Shown in pieces: positions 21,677 to 32,850 of a stretch of DNA of 64,000 nucleotides. The position numbers and the translations under genes were made by a program. The stretch covers positions 1,167,693-1,231,692 of the forward strand of contig SAXG01000001.1 of the NCBI GenBank assembly GCA_012932865.1, written 5' to 3'. The number at the start of each line of letters is the position of its first letter. Positions within the stretch are counted from its first letter, which is position 1. Origin of the DNA: Amylostereum areolatum. Its lineage: Eukaryota; Basidiomycota; Agaricomycetes; Russulales; Stereaceae. The notes beneath the pieces were generated by a model. That model did not search any database, was not told the DNA's origin, and was given only the letters and a program-made list of their open reading frames with translations.

Positions 21677-23227
21677 TCAGCGTTGGCCATCTGAGAAATC
21701 GAGTCAGAGCATAACATGGTCAGAAGAGTGCGGTACTCACAAGCCTTGGATTCATACTTCCCAACACCGACGATAACATTGCCAGGCTCCTGCGCCTTGT
21801 TCTCAAAGAAGTTCTCCAGGATAGCCTTTGTCCCCGCTGCGTACCGCGCCTGGGCATCGAGAGTTGTTCCCGAGTAATGCGGAACCATGCCGTTGCCGCC
21901 GCCCAAGGGGTTCTGCATCGTGCGCCACGGGTGGTCCTTCGGCGCTGGCTGCACATTCCAAACATCGCCTGCGTACCCGTTCAGTTGACCTGACTTGACC
22001 GCCGCCGCGACATCCTCGGCCTGGCAGATCGCGCCACGGGCTGTGTTAACAAGCCACGCTCCCTGCGTATCGTTGTGAGTACATGAAGGGGTACCGAGGA
22101 TATACACATACCTTCTTGAAATGGGACAACAATTCCTTGTTGATGAGCCCCTTCGTGCCTTCGTGGAGAGGTGCATTGACAGTGACGACGTCACATTGAG
22201 ATACAAATTCTTTGAGGTCTTCGACACGACGAGCGTTGACGGCCTTCTCAGCAGCTGAAGAGACCCATCAATATTACGATCAAACGATCCTGGAAAAGAA
22301 CCAACCTTGGGGCAGTGGGTTGTAGTCGTAGTAGAGCAACTCCCTGGGACCGAAAGGCACCAGGCGCTGCAACACGCGGTGCCCGATGCGGCCTGCACCG
22401 AGGGTTCCGATGACTTTGCCCTCGAGGTCGAACGCGTTCCGCGCGATGTCCGAGACGTTCCATTCACCGCGGGCGATCATCTCGTGTGCGGGTACAAAGT
22501 TGCGGACCAGGGCGAGCATAGACATGACGGCGTGCTCAGCGACCGAAGTGACGTTGGAGCCAGAGACCTGAAGAGCAACTTGGTCAGCGTAGGGCGACCT
22601 ACGGGATCCGCGATACCCACCTCGAGGACTTGGATCTTCTTTTCGACGGCGGTATTGAGGTCGATGTGATCAGAGCCCACGCCAGCCGTGACGCACAACT
22701 TCAGGTTTTTAGCCTATCGAATTTTTGCGTGAGTATATGTTGTTTGAGGAAGTCACATCTCGCTTACCTGCATCATGAGGTCGCGAGTGAGGTACCCGGG
22801 GTGGAACGGGGTGGTAATGAGGATATCAGCCTAAAGTTATTGGTAAGAAGGCAATCTACAACTGAAAAGACCGCGACTTGCATCCTTGATATGCTTCTGG
22901 AAATCACTGTTTGGACCTTCTTTATCGCTGGAGACCTAAAGAGGTGATTGTAAGCATGAAGTATGTAGTCGCCGTGGATTATATCCAACTCACGATGAAT
23001 TCGTGGCCCTTGGATTCAAGATAAGCACGCAGGCCGAGCTACGGCAGCGTGAGCATGGTGTAGCAATAGTCAAGGATATCGAAAGATGCCTACCTCGTTC
23101 TCGACAGTGCCCAGGAGACGGGGTTCAGCCTTGGCAGCCTTGAAGCCGTTGTAGAGGATGGCGAGAACCTAGACGATGAGAGTGAGCCTCGGTCGTCAAC
23201 TCTGATCAGCGTCCACCATACCTTCAT
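21677..23227 (-). CDS. FDH1: NAD-dependent formate dehydrogenase
   Basis: D-2-hydroxyacid dehydrogenase family enzyme oxidising formate to CO2 with reduction of NAD. The start ATGAAG at 23225-23227 is spliced to [17 protein letters not shown]. Recognisable parts are [28 protein letters not shown], the Rossmann loop [16 protein letters not shown], the catalytic Arg in [13 protein letters not shown] and the catalytic His in [16 protein letters not shown]. The C-terminus is KYESKAYGQR after the last splice, so the stop is 21677-21679. The length (about 360) matches cytosolic fungal FDH without a presequence. In wood-decay fungi, FDH removes formate formed in oxalate metabolism and supplies NADH. 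An upstream ATG (about 23294) is out of frame with the spliced product. Confidence 0.93.
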
Positions 23228-24493
23228 AATCGGTTGAGAGGATAAGTGTTGGTTGGATGCGACGAGTAGTAAGGACTTGTTGGATGGGGATCATGGCCGC
23301 TGCAGACCATGCCTTATATATGCGCACACCCTGCTCTGGTCGGAAGGGTAAGGAATAAGCTGGAGCGCTACGTCAGAGTCGGGACCCGATTGCAGAACAT
23401 GATCCTACCTGAGGCTTCCCGAGGCACTCCATTGCTGACAGGGTCACCCGATGAGGAACAAGCTAAGAAGGAAGAAGAGTCCTTATGGCACTGTCAGTGC
23501 AGTAATAGCGGACGCGGGCGTCGAAGATCCGAGTCCCGGCTGGCTCCTGCAAGCCGTCTTCTCGGCATGATAAGGATCTCGGCGGGCGACAGCAGAGCTT
23601 ATATGGAACAAGCAACACAAGAACGTAGGCGAAGATCCAAAGGACGGGAAATGGAGAGAGTCGGACAGGCGTCGGGAGCAAGTTAGATGGGCGCTTGAGC
23701 ACCCAATGGGAACCCTTCGGGTGACCCGGAACCCAACGCCACAACGCTTTGAACAGTCCCGATCGACGCCGACAGAGCGAAACGATCACGTGGGCTACGC
23801 GTAGCAACGCGTCCGAACGCGAGTTCTCCCGGTGTAGCTAAACTCAACTCTTCCATGATAACTGGCTAGTAGCATAGATAAACTTCCACAAGGATGGATA
23901 CAAAGTAACGTATACTCCGGGCAAGAAGTGCAAGAACAGGTGCATGTAACATATGGCACTGACACTATCAGCAAGTACTATGTAGAATCGTGCTTCAACA
24001 TCGAGAGTGGGGCGGGACGTAGGATCAAGCTAGGTATAAATGGTAGTACTGGGAGCGCGGAGCTCGAGCCGGTAGCGCTCACGGTGCTCATGCGCTTTCC
24101 AGAATAGCTCTCGGCCATCGGCACTCAGAATTGAGCGCAGAGGAAGGTATCGCTTCCTCCAGGAGTAATACGAAGGCCTTGCGCGGAAAAGTCAGCAGTT
24201 GATCGTGGCATAATACTGAAGCAGTTGCGCACCTTCCCCTACAGCTTCGTCGCGGCACTTTCGTGGGAGCATGGGCCAGATAGTTTGGACAAGAAACAGT
24301 ATGCAAACCCCGGCTGAGGACGTTCGGACGAAAGGGACGATGTACCTGTTCAGCAGTACCACGGAGGCAGCAGAGTATCGCAGGCCGTGGGGGCTATGTC
24401 GTTGCAGTAAGGGTTGGATAGAGATGAATGTATATCTTGCGTTTGCCTGGCGACACTTCTCTCCCCCACCCCTTTCACCGGTTCCTTCCTATC
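23228..24493. other. 1.3-kb region without a recognised gene
   Basis: Contains the FDH promoter and leader. ORFs at 23309-23686 (plus) and 23463-23807 (minus) overlap one another and have Arg-rich, featureless translations. No TATA box, tRNA or repeat stands out. Confidence 0.45.
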
Positions 24494-24840
24494 TCACCTC
24501 CTTTTGACGATCACATCCTCTGAGCCCTTTCGCGTTTGCTTGACAGCCTTCCAACGCTGTGGAGTGTACTTACATCCCGAAAAAATTGCTCCGTGCTCCT
24601 CCTTGGCCTGGGCGGAAAGCTCGTACCACTGTGTCTTCGACATCACCCACCACGCTTCACTCGCAACATGTCTCTTGTGTCGTCCGACTTCGTATGTCAA
24701 CGTTTTGGCTCTGCGGGACAGATACGCTATTCACGAGTTGGACCATGGCTGGAGGACATCTTGTCTGTGTATCGGATATGCGATAGAGATGAGTGGAATG
24801 GAGGCATGCATGCGCCGAGAGCGTGATCTAGGTGGGCTGA
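24494..24840 (-). pseudogene. HMG-box-like remnant
   Basis: The minus frame ending at 24494 reads ASEAWWVMSKTQWYELSAQA followed by KEEHGAIFSGCKYTPQ and RKGSEDVIVKRR. This matches the second half of a fungal HMG box (W..L...AK.EH...P.YKYTPRR). Upstream in another frame, RRMHASIPLISI...IHRQDVLQPW vaguely resembles the first half, but it has an in-frame stop and no clean junction joins the parts. I read it as a decayed copy or a gene with unseen splicing. It sits just downstream of an intact HMG gene, which supports a duplication origin. Confidence is low. Confidence 0.35.
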
Positions 24841-25324
24841 GGGGAAATAAGTGGGGAAGCAATTCAAACATGCTCAGCGAATGCCAATAAGCATTTTCTT
24901 CACCGAAGGCTCTGTAGTGGTTCAGTTCTAGCCAGAATAGCAGGCCTAGAGTAATGTCAAGCAAATAAGGGACAAACAAGGAATGGGAAATTGATCCTTT
25001 TACCGATAACGCTCTAGTGGCTAGTCGGAAGCTATAACCCAGTTCGTCGTCGTTCGAAGTGTTCGAGGTTTGACTAGAGGAAAACTTTTTGAGAAGCGCG
25101 AGGATGTGGGAGACTGGGCAGATGCAAAAGAATTAGGGTATGATTAAAGTGTGTAAGTGTAAGTGTAAACGAGCAAGGGTGGTCGAGATTCTACGCTTTG
25201 AGATGGGGAGGAAAGAGTACAACTGGAATGGAAGTCAGGGATTGTTGATAGTATGTGTAGGGGCGGATAACACGGGGTGAAGTAGGGTGAATAGAGGGAA
25301 ACATGTGCAGGACCCAAGAACAAT

Positions 25325-26297
25325 CTAAGGGGTATAGTCTCCAAGGTTTAACGCATCGAAGAAACCTGCTGGATATGTGGTATGCTGCGATTGCACGGTC
25401 GAATAGGATGATGACTCGGCGTGCAAGGCTGGATAACATTGTTCGCCTGTGAAAGCCGGCTGGTCCCTTGGCATATCGTATGGCGGCCACATGTTCGCCA
25501 GCAGCTGAGGCTGGCCTTGAGGGACATCGCTTGAAACAGACCATTCCGATGCCGCGGGTTGCGCATTTGGGTTCTGAACGAAGTAAGAACCGCTGTCGGC
25601 GCCGTTTGCCAGTCTAAAGTCGACGCCCGTGAACGTGCCCTGAGAAAGGCCATGTCAGGTGTGAGCGCATAGGACAGGAATGCACACGCACAGAATCATT
25701 GTATGGATCTTCCACTTTCGGTGGATGCATGAAACCTCGATAGTTCGTTCCGGACGTGGATACAGGAAAATGGAGCGTGGGTTTTCGATCGAGCCAGGTA
25801 CCGTCGCCGACGAGATCTTGAGGCGGGGGGGTGATGTCGTCTGGTTGAGTGCCGGGCGACTCCGACGTGAAGGTCACGGACGAGGAAGGAAGAAAATCGC
25901 TCCACAAGACACAACATTCTGATATCCAAAGACGTTTGCCAGTCTCCACGTCGATGACCTCCCGAGTCCGGCGACGAGAGGAACCAGAGGCACGCTCGAG
26001 CGGCGACGATTGCTTGGCCTTGTGCTCGAACTTGTAATCCGGATGTAAACGCGTGTGTTCTTCCTTTGCTGTCTTCGCAGCGTCTTCCCAGAATTGGCGT
26101 TCATGAGCGGGAAGGGTGTGCCATATACGCCCGGCATCCTTGGATATGTGGCCAACAACCTGTTTTCCCGCTTGTGCGCTTTTCGCAAAGCGACGCTTCC
26201 TAGCTAGGTCTGCGCGGAAGAGAATGAATGAATTGGGGGGGCGCGGGATGTGCTGGTCCTTGAAGCCACCCTTTCTGGAGGAAGGAACACGGGGCAC
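25325..26297 (-). CDS. HMG-box DNA-binding regulator
   Basis: A single HMG box lies close to the N-terminus: HIPRPPNSFILFRADLARKR, then GHISKDAGRIWHTLPAHERQ, FWEDAAKTAKEEHTRLHPDY, KFEHKAK. The basic SSRRRTREV segment follows. The rest is low-complexity and Pro/Ser/Gln-rich, and after an intron at DPYNDS ends in AGFFDALNLGDYTP (stop 25325-25327). Family members include Ste11/Rop1-type regulators of sexual development in fungi, so a mating- or development-related role is possible but unproven. The open frame begins before 26297 with GTG, not ATG, and an in-frame TAG lies about 70 nt further upstream. The true start must therefore lie in an upstream exon that I could not fix. Confidence 0.8.
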
Positions 26298-27145
26298 ATG
26301 GGTCCAGGAGGCGGGAAGTGAGGGAGGGAGATGGGAGCCTTGTGAAGTGTAGCAATAGCGAATCTAGGCGGTCGTCCGAGTCGAGACGGGGTATCGGGGG
26401 GAGATGGGAAGCGTAGTCCGCACTATACAGATGGGGGTACTGGGTGGCAGGGCATCGTAGTATGGATCGGCATTAAATAGACTGCATTGTCTCCTACTAG
26501 GCTGGCCGCACCTTTTTTGTATACCTGCGGCACAACGCGGCGCTCCCAAAAAATATGACCGCTATGCGGATGTGCCACCTTTATCTATGAGGCGAGCTTC
26601 ATCTGGTTATCGACATGCATGGGGTAGGGCTTGGGTTTGGGGTATCATCGTAGGATTTGAGCGCACCATAACCTGGGAGGGTGTTCTAACGACAAGCTTG
26701 CTAGGTGCGTATGGTGTGGCAGCTTGAATGTGTGACAGGATATTGCCTCTATTGAATATTGAGTTGCCGCCAGGTTGCCGCTGCCTGAAAAGGCCAGCCT
26801 CGGTCATTTCCAGGTGGTGGCACAGGGGGGAAATCCCATTTCGGAGATAGTGGCCTGAGTGGAGAAAGGATCATGATATAGCAATAGCAACGAGTGGTTG
26901 GAACAGTTGCACATATTGAAGGAAGCTCGAAAGTTGAAGCTTGAAGTTGAAGGACGCTCTGGCAAAACTCAGGAGGGCCGATCGGCAAATACCGGCCGAG
27001 GGAGTCGCTGACTGTTCGACGACGACGACGAATCGACGTTCGAACTTTCAGTCCAAGTCGCTCAAATTCTTACCACCAAGTACGAGTTGCAGCCTCCCCA
27101 GTCGACCTCTTCGCTGTATACTTCTCGGAACAAATATCGACTTTC
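26298..27145. other. Divergent promoter region, HMG gene / NAR1
   Basis: About 850 bp that must contain the missing first exon of the HMG gene, plus both promoters. No ORF in it resembles a known family. A short AT-rich element occurs near 26870-26885. Confidence 0.45.
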
Positions 27146-29144
27146 ATGACTTTCTCAGGTGCTCTCGTATGTCTCCTCTTCGATTCCTTGACGTTCCTCA
27201 CCTTCTTCCCCAGACTTTAACAGATCTAAACGATTACATCACTCCAGCTCAGGCGTGTATAAAACCAGTCGAGCAGTTGAATCCTTCCCAACCCCAGCAA
27301 CTTGGAGCGGCCAGCGTACGTTCCTATCGAGCTATATATTATCCCTGCTCACCATGGCTGCAGACTGAAATCAGAATCGATGCAAACGGCTCCTATTATG
27401 AAGTCTCTGCAGACACGGCCAAAGAACAGCAGAAACTACAGAAAGCAGAGGTCAGTCTTAACGACTGTTTAGCTTGCAGGTGAGTAATATTCACTTTCTC
27501 TTGACCGCTTGCTGAACTCTGCGACTAGTGGCTGCATCACTTCCGCCGAGTCCGTCCTCATCACTCTCCAATCTCACACCGAAGTCCTCTCCTTCCTCGA
27601 AACCAATCCTTCTCTATCTTCTCCCGGACACAAAGTTCCCGTGCTCTCAATCGCACCGCAGGCTCTTGCATCTCTTTCGGCTTCCCTTGCCCACAGTTCG
27701 CCGTCCTCGTCAACCACGCCGCCATCCGTACCTCTCGCCGAAGTCCTCGCCCGCGTACGGGCTTTTGCTACCTCCGTGCTCGGATTCGATTACGTATACG
27801 ACACCACACTTGCTCGACATCTCGCGCTTCTTGAGCATGCCCGTGAATTTGAAGAGCGTCGAGCTGCACCTCCACGTCCATCGGATCCTACCAAGGAAAA
27901 AGACGGAGAGGGAGAAGGGCGACTTCCGATGCTTGCCAGCGCATGCCCTGGTTGGGTCTGCTATGCGGAAAAAACCCACGGAGAAATGCTGCCATTTATT
28001 AGCCGAACCAAAAGCCCACAGCAAATTATGGGAACATTGGTGAAGGAGTGGTTGGGTCCGAAATGGGACAGGCGGTACGTACACCCTGTTATCACTCCTG
28101 TGAGCTTCTGTACTTACCGCCGCAACCGTCGTCAGACCCGACGAGATTTATCATGTCACCGTCATGCCCTGCTACGACAAAAAGTTAGAGGCCTCACGAC
28201 CCGACTTCTACAACGAAACGCACGCGACACGTGATGTCGACTGTGTACTTACCACAGGCGAGCTTGCGCTCATGATGCGAGAGAAAGGATGGGATCTCTC
28301 AATTCCTGCACCGCCTTCTTCGACGCCATCTGATGTTCCGACGCTCCTCCACCACCCCGGGTCATCGTCGGGATCATACTTGCAAAGCCTCCTGCATCAT
28401 CTCACGGCCACTTCATCGACCCCCCTCACGCTCTCAATCGGTGCCACTTCTAAGGCGGCCGTAGCCCGGGCAAATGTGGATAACACAGAATACACGCTTA
28501 CTGGCCCAGATGGTGTCGTCATTTTCCGTGGGGCGACTTGCTACGGTTTCCGCAACCTCCAGAACGTCGTACGCCGTGTGGGCCGGGCGGCGGGTGTCCG
28601 CGTAGGTCGAGGTGCCGCAGGCAGGCTCGGCACCGCACGAAAGACCAAGACGGAGGAACGCCCATACGATTATGTCGAGGTTATGGCTTGCCCTGGCGGA
28701 TGCGTAAACGGCGGAGGACAGCTTCCAAGGCCCGTAGAAGCGAACCCGGAGACACCTGTGCCCGCAGGTGCAAACACAGACGGTGACGGTGGGATGGGTG
28801 CCAAGTGGGGTGATCGTGCTTGGACGAAAGAGGTCGAACGCGCGTATTGGGATGGTAAAACTGAGAAGGGCGGTGCGATGGGTCTGTTGACACCGCCGGA
28901 TTCACCTAGGGGGTCGTCCATAGACCTCCAAGCCAAGGAGGAACAGAAGACTGCACACGAGGATGGGCAGGAGGCAAATATCGTTGCTGCGCGTGTGCTG
29001 ATGGAACTCTGTGCTCCCAGCATATCAGTGCGTGCATGGGAAGACACGATGGACGCGGGTGGTGAGGCACGGAGAAGAGGCTTTTTCAGGACAATCTATC
29101 ACGCTGTGGAGAGCGAAGTGGTTGGGCTAGGCGTGAAGTGGTGA
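27146..29144 (+). CDS. NAR1: Cytosolic Fe-S assembly factor Nar1
   Basis: Iron-only-hydrogenase-like protein of the cytosolic iron-sulphur assembly (CIA) machinery, which links the Cfd1-Nbp35 scaffold to the targeting complex. A short first exon encodes MTFSGAL, spliced to TLTDLNDYITPAQACIKPVE. The N-terminal cluster ligands are this Cys and CLACSGC, which is made across an intron. The hydrogenase-like part has SACPGWVCYAEK, TKSPQQIMGTLVK, HVTVMPCYDKKLEA, DCVLTTGELALMM and EVMACPGGCVNGGGQ. This supplies the four Cys of the second cluster. The C-terminus GFFRTIYHAVES...GVKW ends in Trp, as many Nar1 proteins do. All exon junctions are in phase and the gene looks intact. Confidence 0.93.
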
Positions 29145-29954
29145 CCGGTGAAGCTTGAAGGTGCCGATGGTACATGGCTTTTCCAGATTTTATCTTCGCT
29201 CAATTGCTTCCACAGCATCATCTATCTACAGTACACGGCACTGCATATCGTGTCTCCAGCTTCATATCTCATGCCGATTAATGGAAATTCGCACTGCGTG
29301 GGCACTGTCGTCTCCGGACCCTGGAGGCTGCAACATCGTGGACTGACCGAAACCTTCTTCCTCTTTTCCATGACATGATCGACACAGGTGAGGTAAATAT
29401 GCTACTATATCGAGAACATGCACGGAAGCGCTTAGATCGCTTAGAGCTCAACAGCCTCGACTGAGACCACCAGTGACCACCCCTGATAATCCATCTAGCT
29501 CGTGAATGCAGCTGAAGCCTGAAACTCAGATGAGCAATCAAACCTCGTCCAAGGCTTCTCAGTCCTTGTTACTGTCCACTGTCCACTTTATTCATCGTCG
29601 AATAGAGGTCGGATCAGCTTATCGCTCTGCAAACTTCCTATTTTCCAGTATCTTAACAGCACGAGGGTTTACGCGTGTACGCTCGGCTTGGCCAAAAAAA
29701 AGAGGCAGGGTGATCGAGATCAGAAATATGCGGGAGTGGTTCGTGTACATGGCTGTCTGTGGGTTCTTCAGTTTCAGAGTCGTGAGGTTGCCATGCTGAA
29801 GCAGCACCCAGAAACTCCGCGAGAATTCCTCGAGAATTCCGCGAGCGATATCTGAGCGGTCGTCTGTATATGTTCTATTCTCTCCCGACAGAACTTTCAC
29901 CCCACCCCCGGCCCTTCTACTCCCATTCCCACTCGACCAAGGTCTCTTGTAAAA
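29145..29954. other. Intergenic region
   Basis: About 800 bp holding the NAR1 3' end and the promoter of the first DUF4436-like gene. The last 80 bp (pyrimidine-rich leader with CTCTCCCGACAG and CACTCGACCAA) is similar to the sequence before the second copy at 32790-32850, so the duplication included the 5' leader. The rest shows nothing I can name. Confidence 0.5.
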
Positions 29955-31622
29955 ATGGCGGGACGCCCTCGACAGCTCACAGCCAACGCTCTCAAACAGT
30001 TTCTTCGAGTTATCACGTACCCCGCCAGGCTTGGCAAGTCAGCTTACCAACGGGTGCCCCCCAAGCGAAAGTGGCTTGTCGTGTGGACCGTATCCGTCTT
30101 CTGTGCCCTTTTCTACACTTTGATGGCCGTGTTCAACGATCCAGGCAGCTTGGGCAAAAGTGAAGTACCGAAACCATTATTCAAGGGGCGGATCCTGTCC
30201 GTCGAGTTGACGTTGTTGACTGTCTCCCCCGCTACCAACACTATTTCATTCTCGTGGTACATCGTTGATGACACGTGCAGCTCCAAACACCATGACCTTC
30301 TCCACGACGTAGAAAGTATCTGTCCCGTCGTCAACATCTACCTCGATATGTAAGGTATATTTTTCTTCGCTTTGACCAATCGTCTCCAACCGTGACCATG
30401 TCCCGTTATAAGGAATTCGGTGGCGGACCGAGGCCACTCAGAAAAGCCCGCCTCGAACAACATACCTGAGAAGTCTATATTTGATTGGAATGCGTCAGCG
30501 CCGTTGGCCAACGGTTATTTCGCCCAAGAGCCATTATTCTTCACCTCCATACGCACCGGGGCGAGGAATGACACTCGGGGTCGGCATGGTACAATGTCCT
30601 ATCCGTGGGACGAGTTACGTCCAATGTCCATGTCCCTAACCTGCGTTCGCAGACCCTAACTCAATGTGCTAGGTACCTTGCGGGAATATGGATCAATGGC
30701 TTAGAAGACAATCCCGACAGAAAAAAAGTGGCCATCAAGGTAGCATACACGCAGGGTGTTCAGTTGTGAGTCAGTTCATGTATGTCATCCGAACTGATCC
30801 AACTGAATTGTCCAGTGGGTTCTCGACCACCATCGTGCCGCGCATCAAGCTCGACTCCATGGAAGGCGCTGGATCCACTAAAGCAGACATCGAATGGAGC
30901 ATGGACGGCGGGACAGAGCTATTCGTCCTCATCTCCCGCACGTGGCACGTGAAGGCCTTCGTCATCCTCATCGTCGGGGCTATGTGTGAGTATCTCTCTA
31001 CCAAATGCTTTCGACCTTGGGTGACAATGGGTCTGCGGGTAAAGGGACGATCGATCTCCTTCTCCTAGCTACCACGATCCGAGGAGTTTTCTTCGGATAC
31101 CCTATAGAAGCGAAAGTGCTTGTGGTGCCAGTCAGCTCGCTCTTCGCATTCACATCTCTGCGCTCCGCGATGCCAGGCGCGCCTAAAGACTTCGGTAAGA
31201 TCATGACATCGGCCACTCCGTGCAATCGGCGGCCGTCAAGCTAACGACCCACGTTACAGGTACTGTCATAGACTTCGTGGGGACGCTACCTGCACTGACG
31301 TGCCTAATAATCACCGTAAGTCTCGATCTGCAACAGTGGCTTCAGGTTATTCATCTTGCTGATACGTTTTCCGTTCGCACTGCTCCAGTCCGCACTTTGT
31401 CTTTACCATTTTACTCGCCGAGGGACCCATCAGGTCGAACATATGGGGACGAACGTCGGCCTACGTAACATTCAGTGGAAGAACCGAAAAGACATCGAGG
31501 CAGGTACGGCCTCCTCTGGCGCGTATAGTGGCAGTTTACTTGCGGATCGGGGGCCGTTTTCGGTTTCAAGCTTAGCGGACGACGATTTGCAAGCAGTCTG
31601 GTCGGATTCCACACCGCATTGA
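29955..31622 (+). CDS. DUF4436-like integral membrane protein, copy A
   Basis: Start MAGRPRQLTANALKQF, then a membrane segment (WLVVWTVSVFCALFYTLMAV). A soluble region with strand-like repeats follows (LTLLTVSPATNTISFSWYIV, IFDWNASAPLANGYFAQ, YLAGIWINGLEDN). After that come three more hydrophobic segments (VKAFVILIVGAM; VLVVPVSSLFAFTSLRSAMPGAP; VIDFVGTLPALTCLIIT) and a hydrophilic tail. The order of one helix, an extracytoplasmic domain and a helix cluster with SLRSAMPGAP resembles the DUF4436 family found in fungi and actinobacteria, whose function is not known. The family call is from memory of its pattern and is moderate. All junctions are in phase (for example DM|NSVADRGH). A degenerate neighbour copy lies 1.2 kb downstream. 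Confidence 0.65.
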
Positions 31623-32850
31623 ATATGTAGGACCGGGGACAATTAAACCGGCTAAATGCCAGATGCTAGGGCGCCTGCCCTATAGGACTCATTTCCCTTT
31701 GTTCCCTACATGGAATTTTTCGCGCGCGCCAGGAGAGGTTTCAAGATGTGTATTTTCCGACGGAATTTCACTATACAGCATTCCTGCATCCATTCTTCCA
31801 ATCTTATGGACGGTTCCCTGCTAGTAGCCTAGTACATGCCCTGCACAAGTACTTAGTACTACTTACTACTTATAACTTATGTTTATAGGTGTCAAACTCA
31901 AGTTTAGTAAGATCGTGATCACGTTGCTTCCGGTTTCGAATCGACGCCACGTTGCAATTGTTCCTGACTTGAGAGCTTGATGAAATGTGCTGCTCTTCAA
32001 CTCCCTCTTCTGCCGTACAAAGAAAAGAGGGAAAAAAGCAAAACATACGGAGGACAACATCAAAGTATGAAGAGGACAAAATTACCCAATGCTGTCCGGC
32101 GCCGGCACTGACAGAGAATTACATTGCTCTCAGGTGACCGGTGATCCTTTGTACAACAAATAATGGCCGTCGTACTTATGAGCGTTGTGATGCTGTAGGA
32201 CTTCTTCGTTATCACCGGGCTCACCTGGTCATACATGCTTCTTAGTCCAACATATCTAGCCACTGCCGCAGGGAACTTGAACGACTGCCGATGTGAGTAC
32301 TGTATATCGCGCTCGATTTACACTGTCTGATCAGCGTAAGTATCAGTATCAGCGTGCCCTTTTGGCAGCAAGGCATTTTTACCCCACATCTCGTCGTCGT
32401 CTTTCAGTTTCTCACACGAATAGGGTGGTATCACATTTGGGTCGAGCAAGAGGAGCCCGTCACAGTAGAGACAAGGGTACCCATCCCTGTGGTCTCATGC
32501 TGAACGACGGTAGGTGGCTGCAGCCGCACCCGGGCCACGCACGAAGGCTTGCATCATTGCTGAGCGCTGAGCGCTGAAAATTCATCGATCATCTCGCATC
32601 GCTTCTTAGTATTGTATGCCACTGGAGTCAGGGGGCTCAAGATTCTGCCTTGCTGAAGCGCCATAACAGGTTGTTGTGCTTGGAAGCTCTCCTGATAACC
32701 CTAGTGTCTCGTGGCGGTTCAGCGCGATATGCGAGCGGCTGATGCGAGGTGTATATATTCTGGTTCCTGTGGACTATCAGGCCTTTTATCTCTCGACAGA
32801 TTTTACACCCCATCTCTCGCCCTTCCTTCTCGACCAGCCTCTCCTACGAG
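31623..32850. other. Intergenic region between the tandem copies
   Basis: About 1.2 kb. Around 31840-31890 it is AT-rich with repeated TAGTACT/TTACTACTT words. ORFs at 32293-32577 and on the minus strand near 31866-32079 lack recognisable content. The last 60 bp resembles the 5' leader of copy A. Confidence 0.5.
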
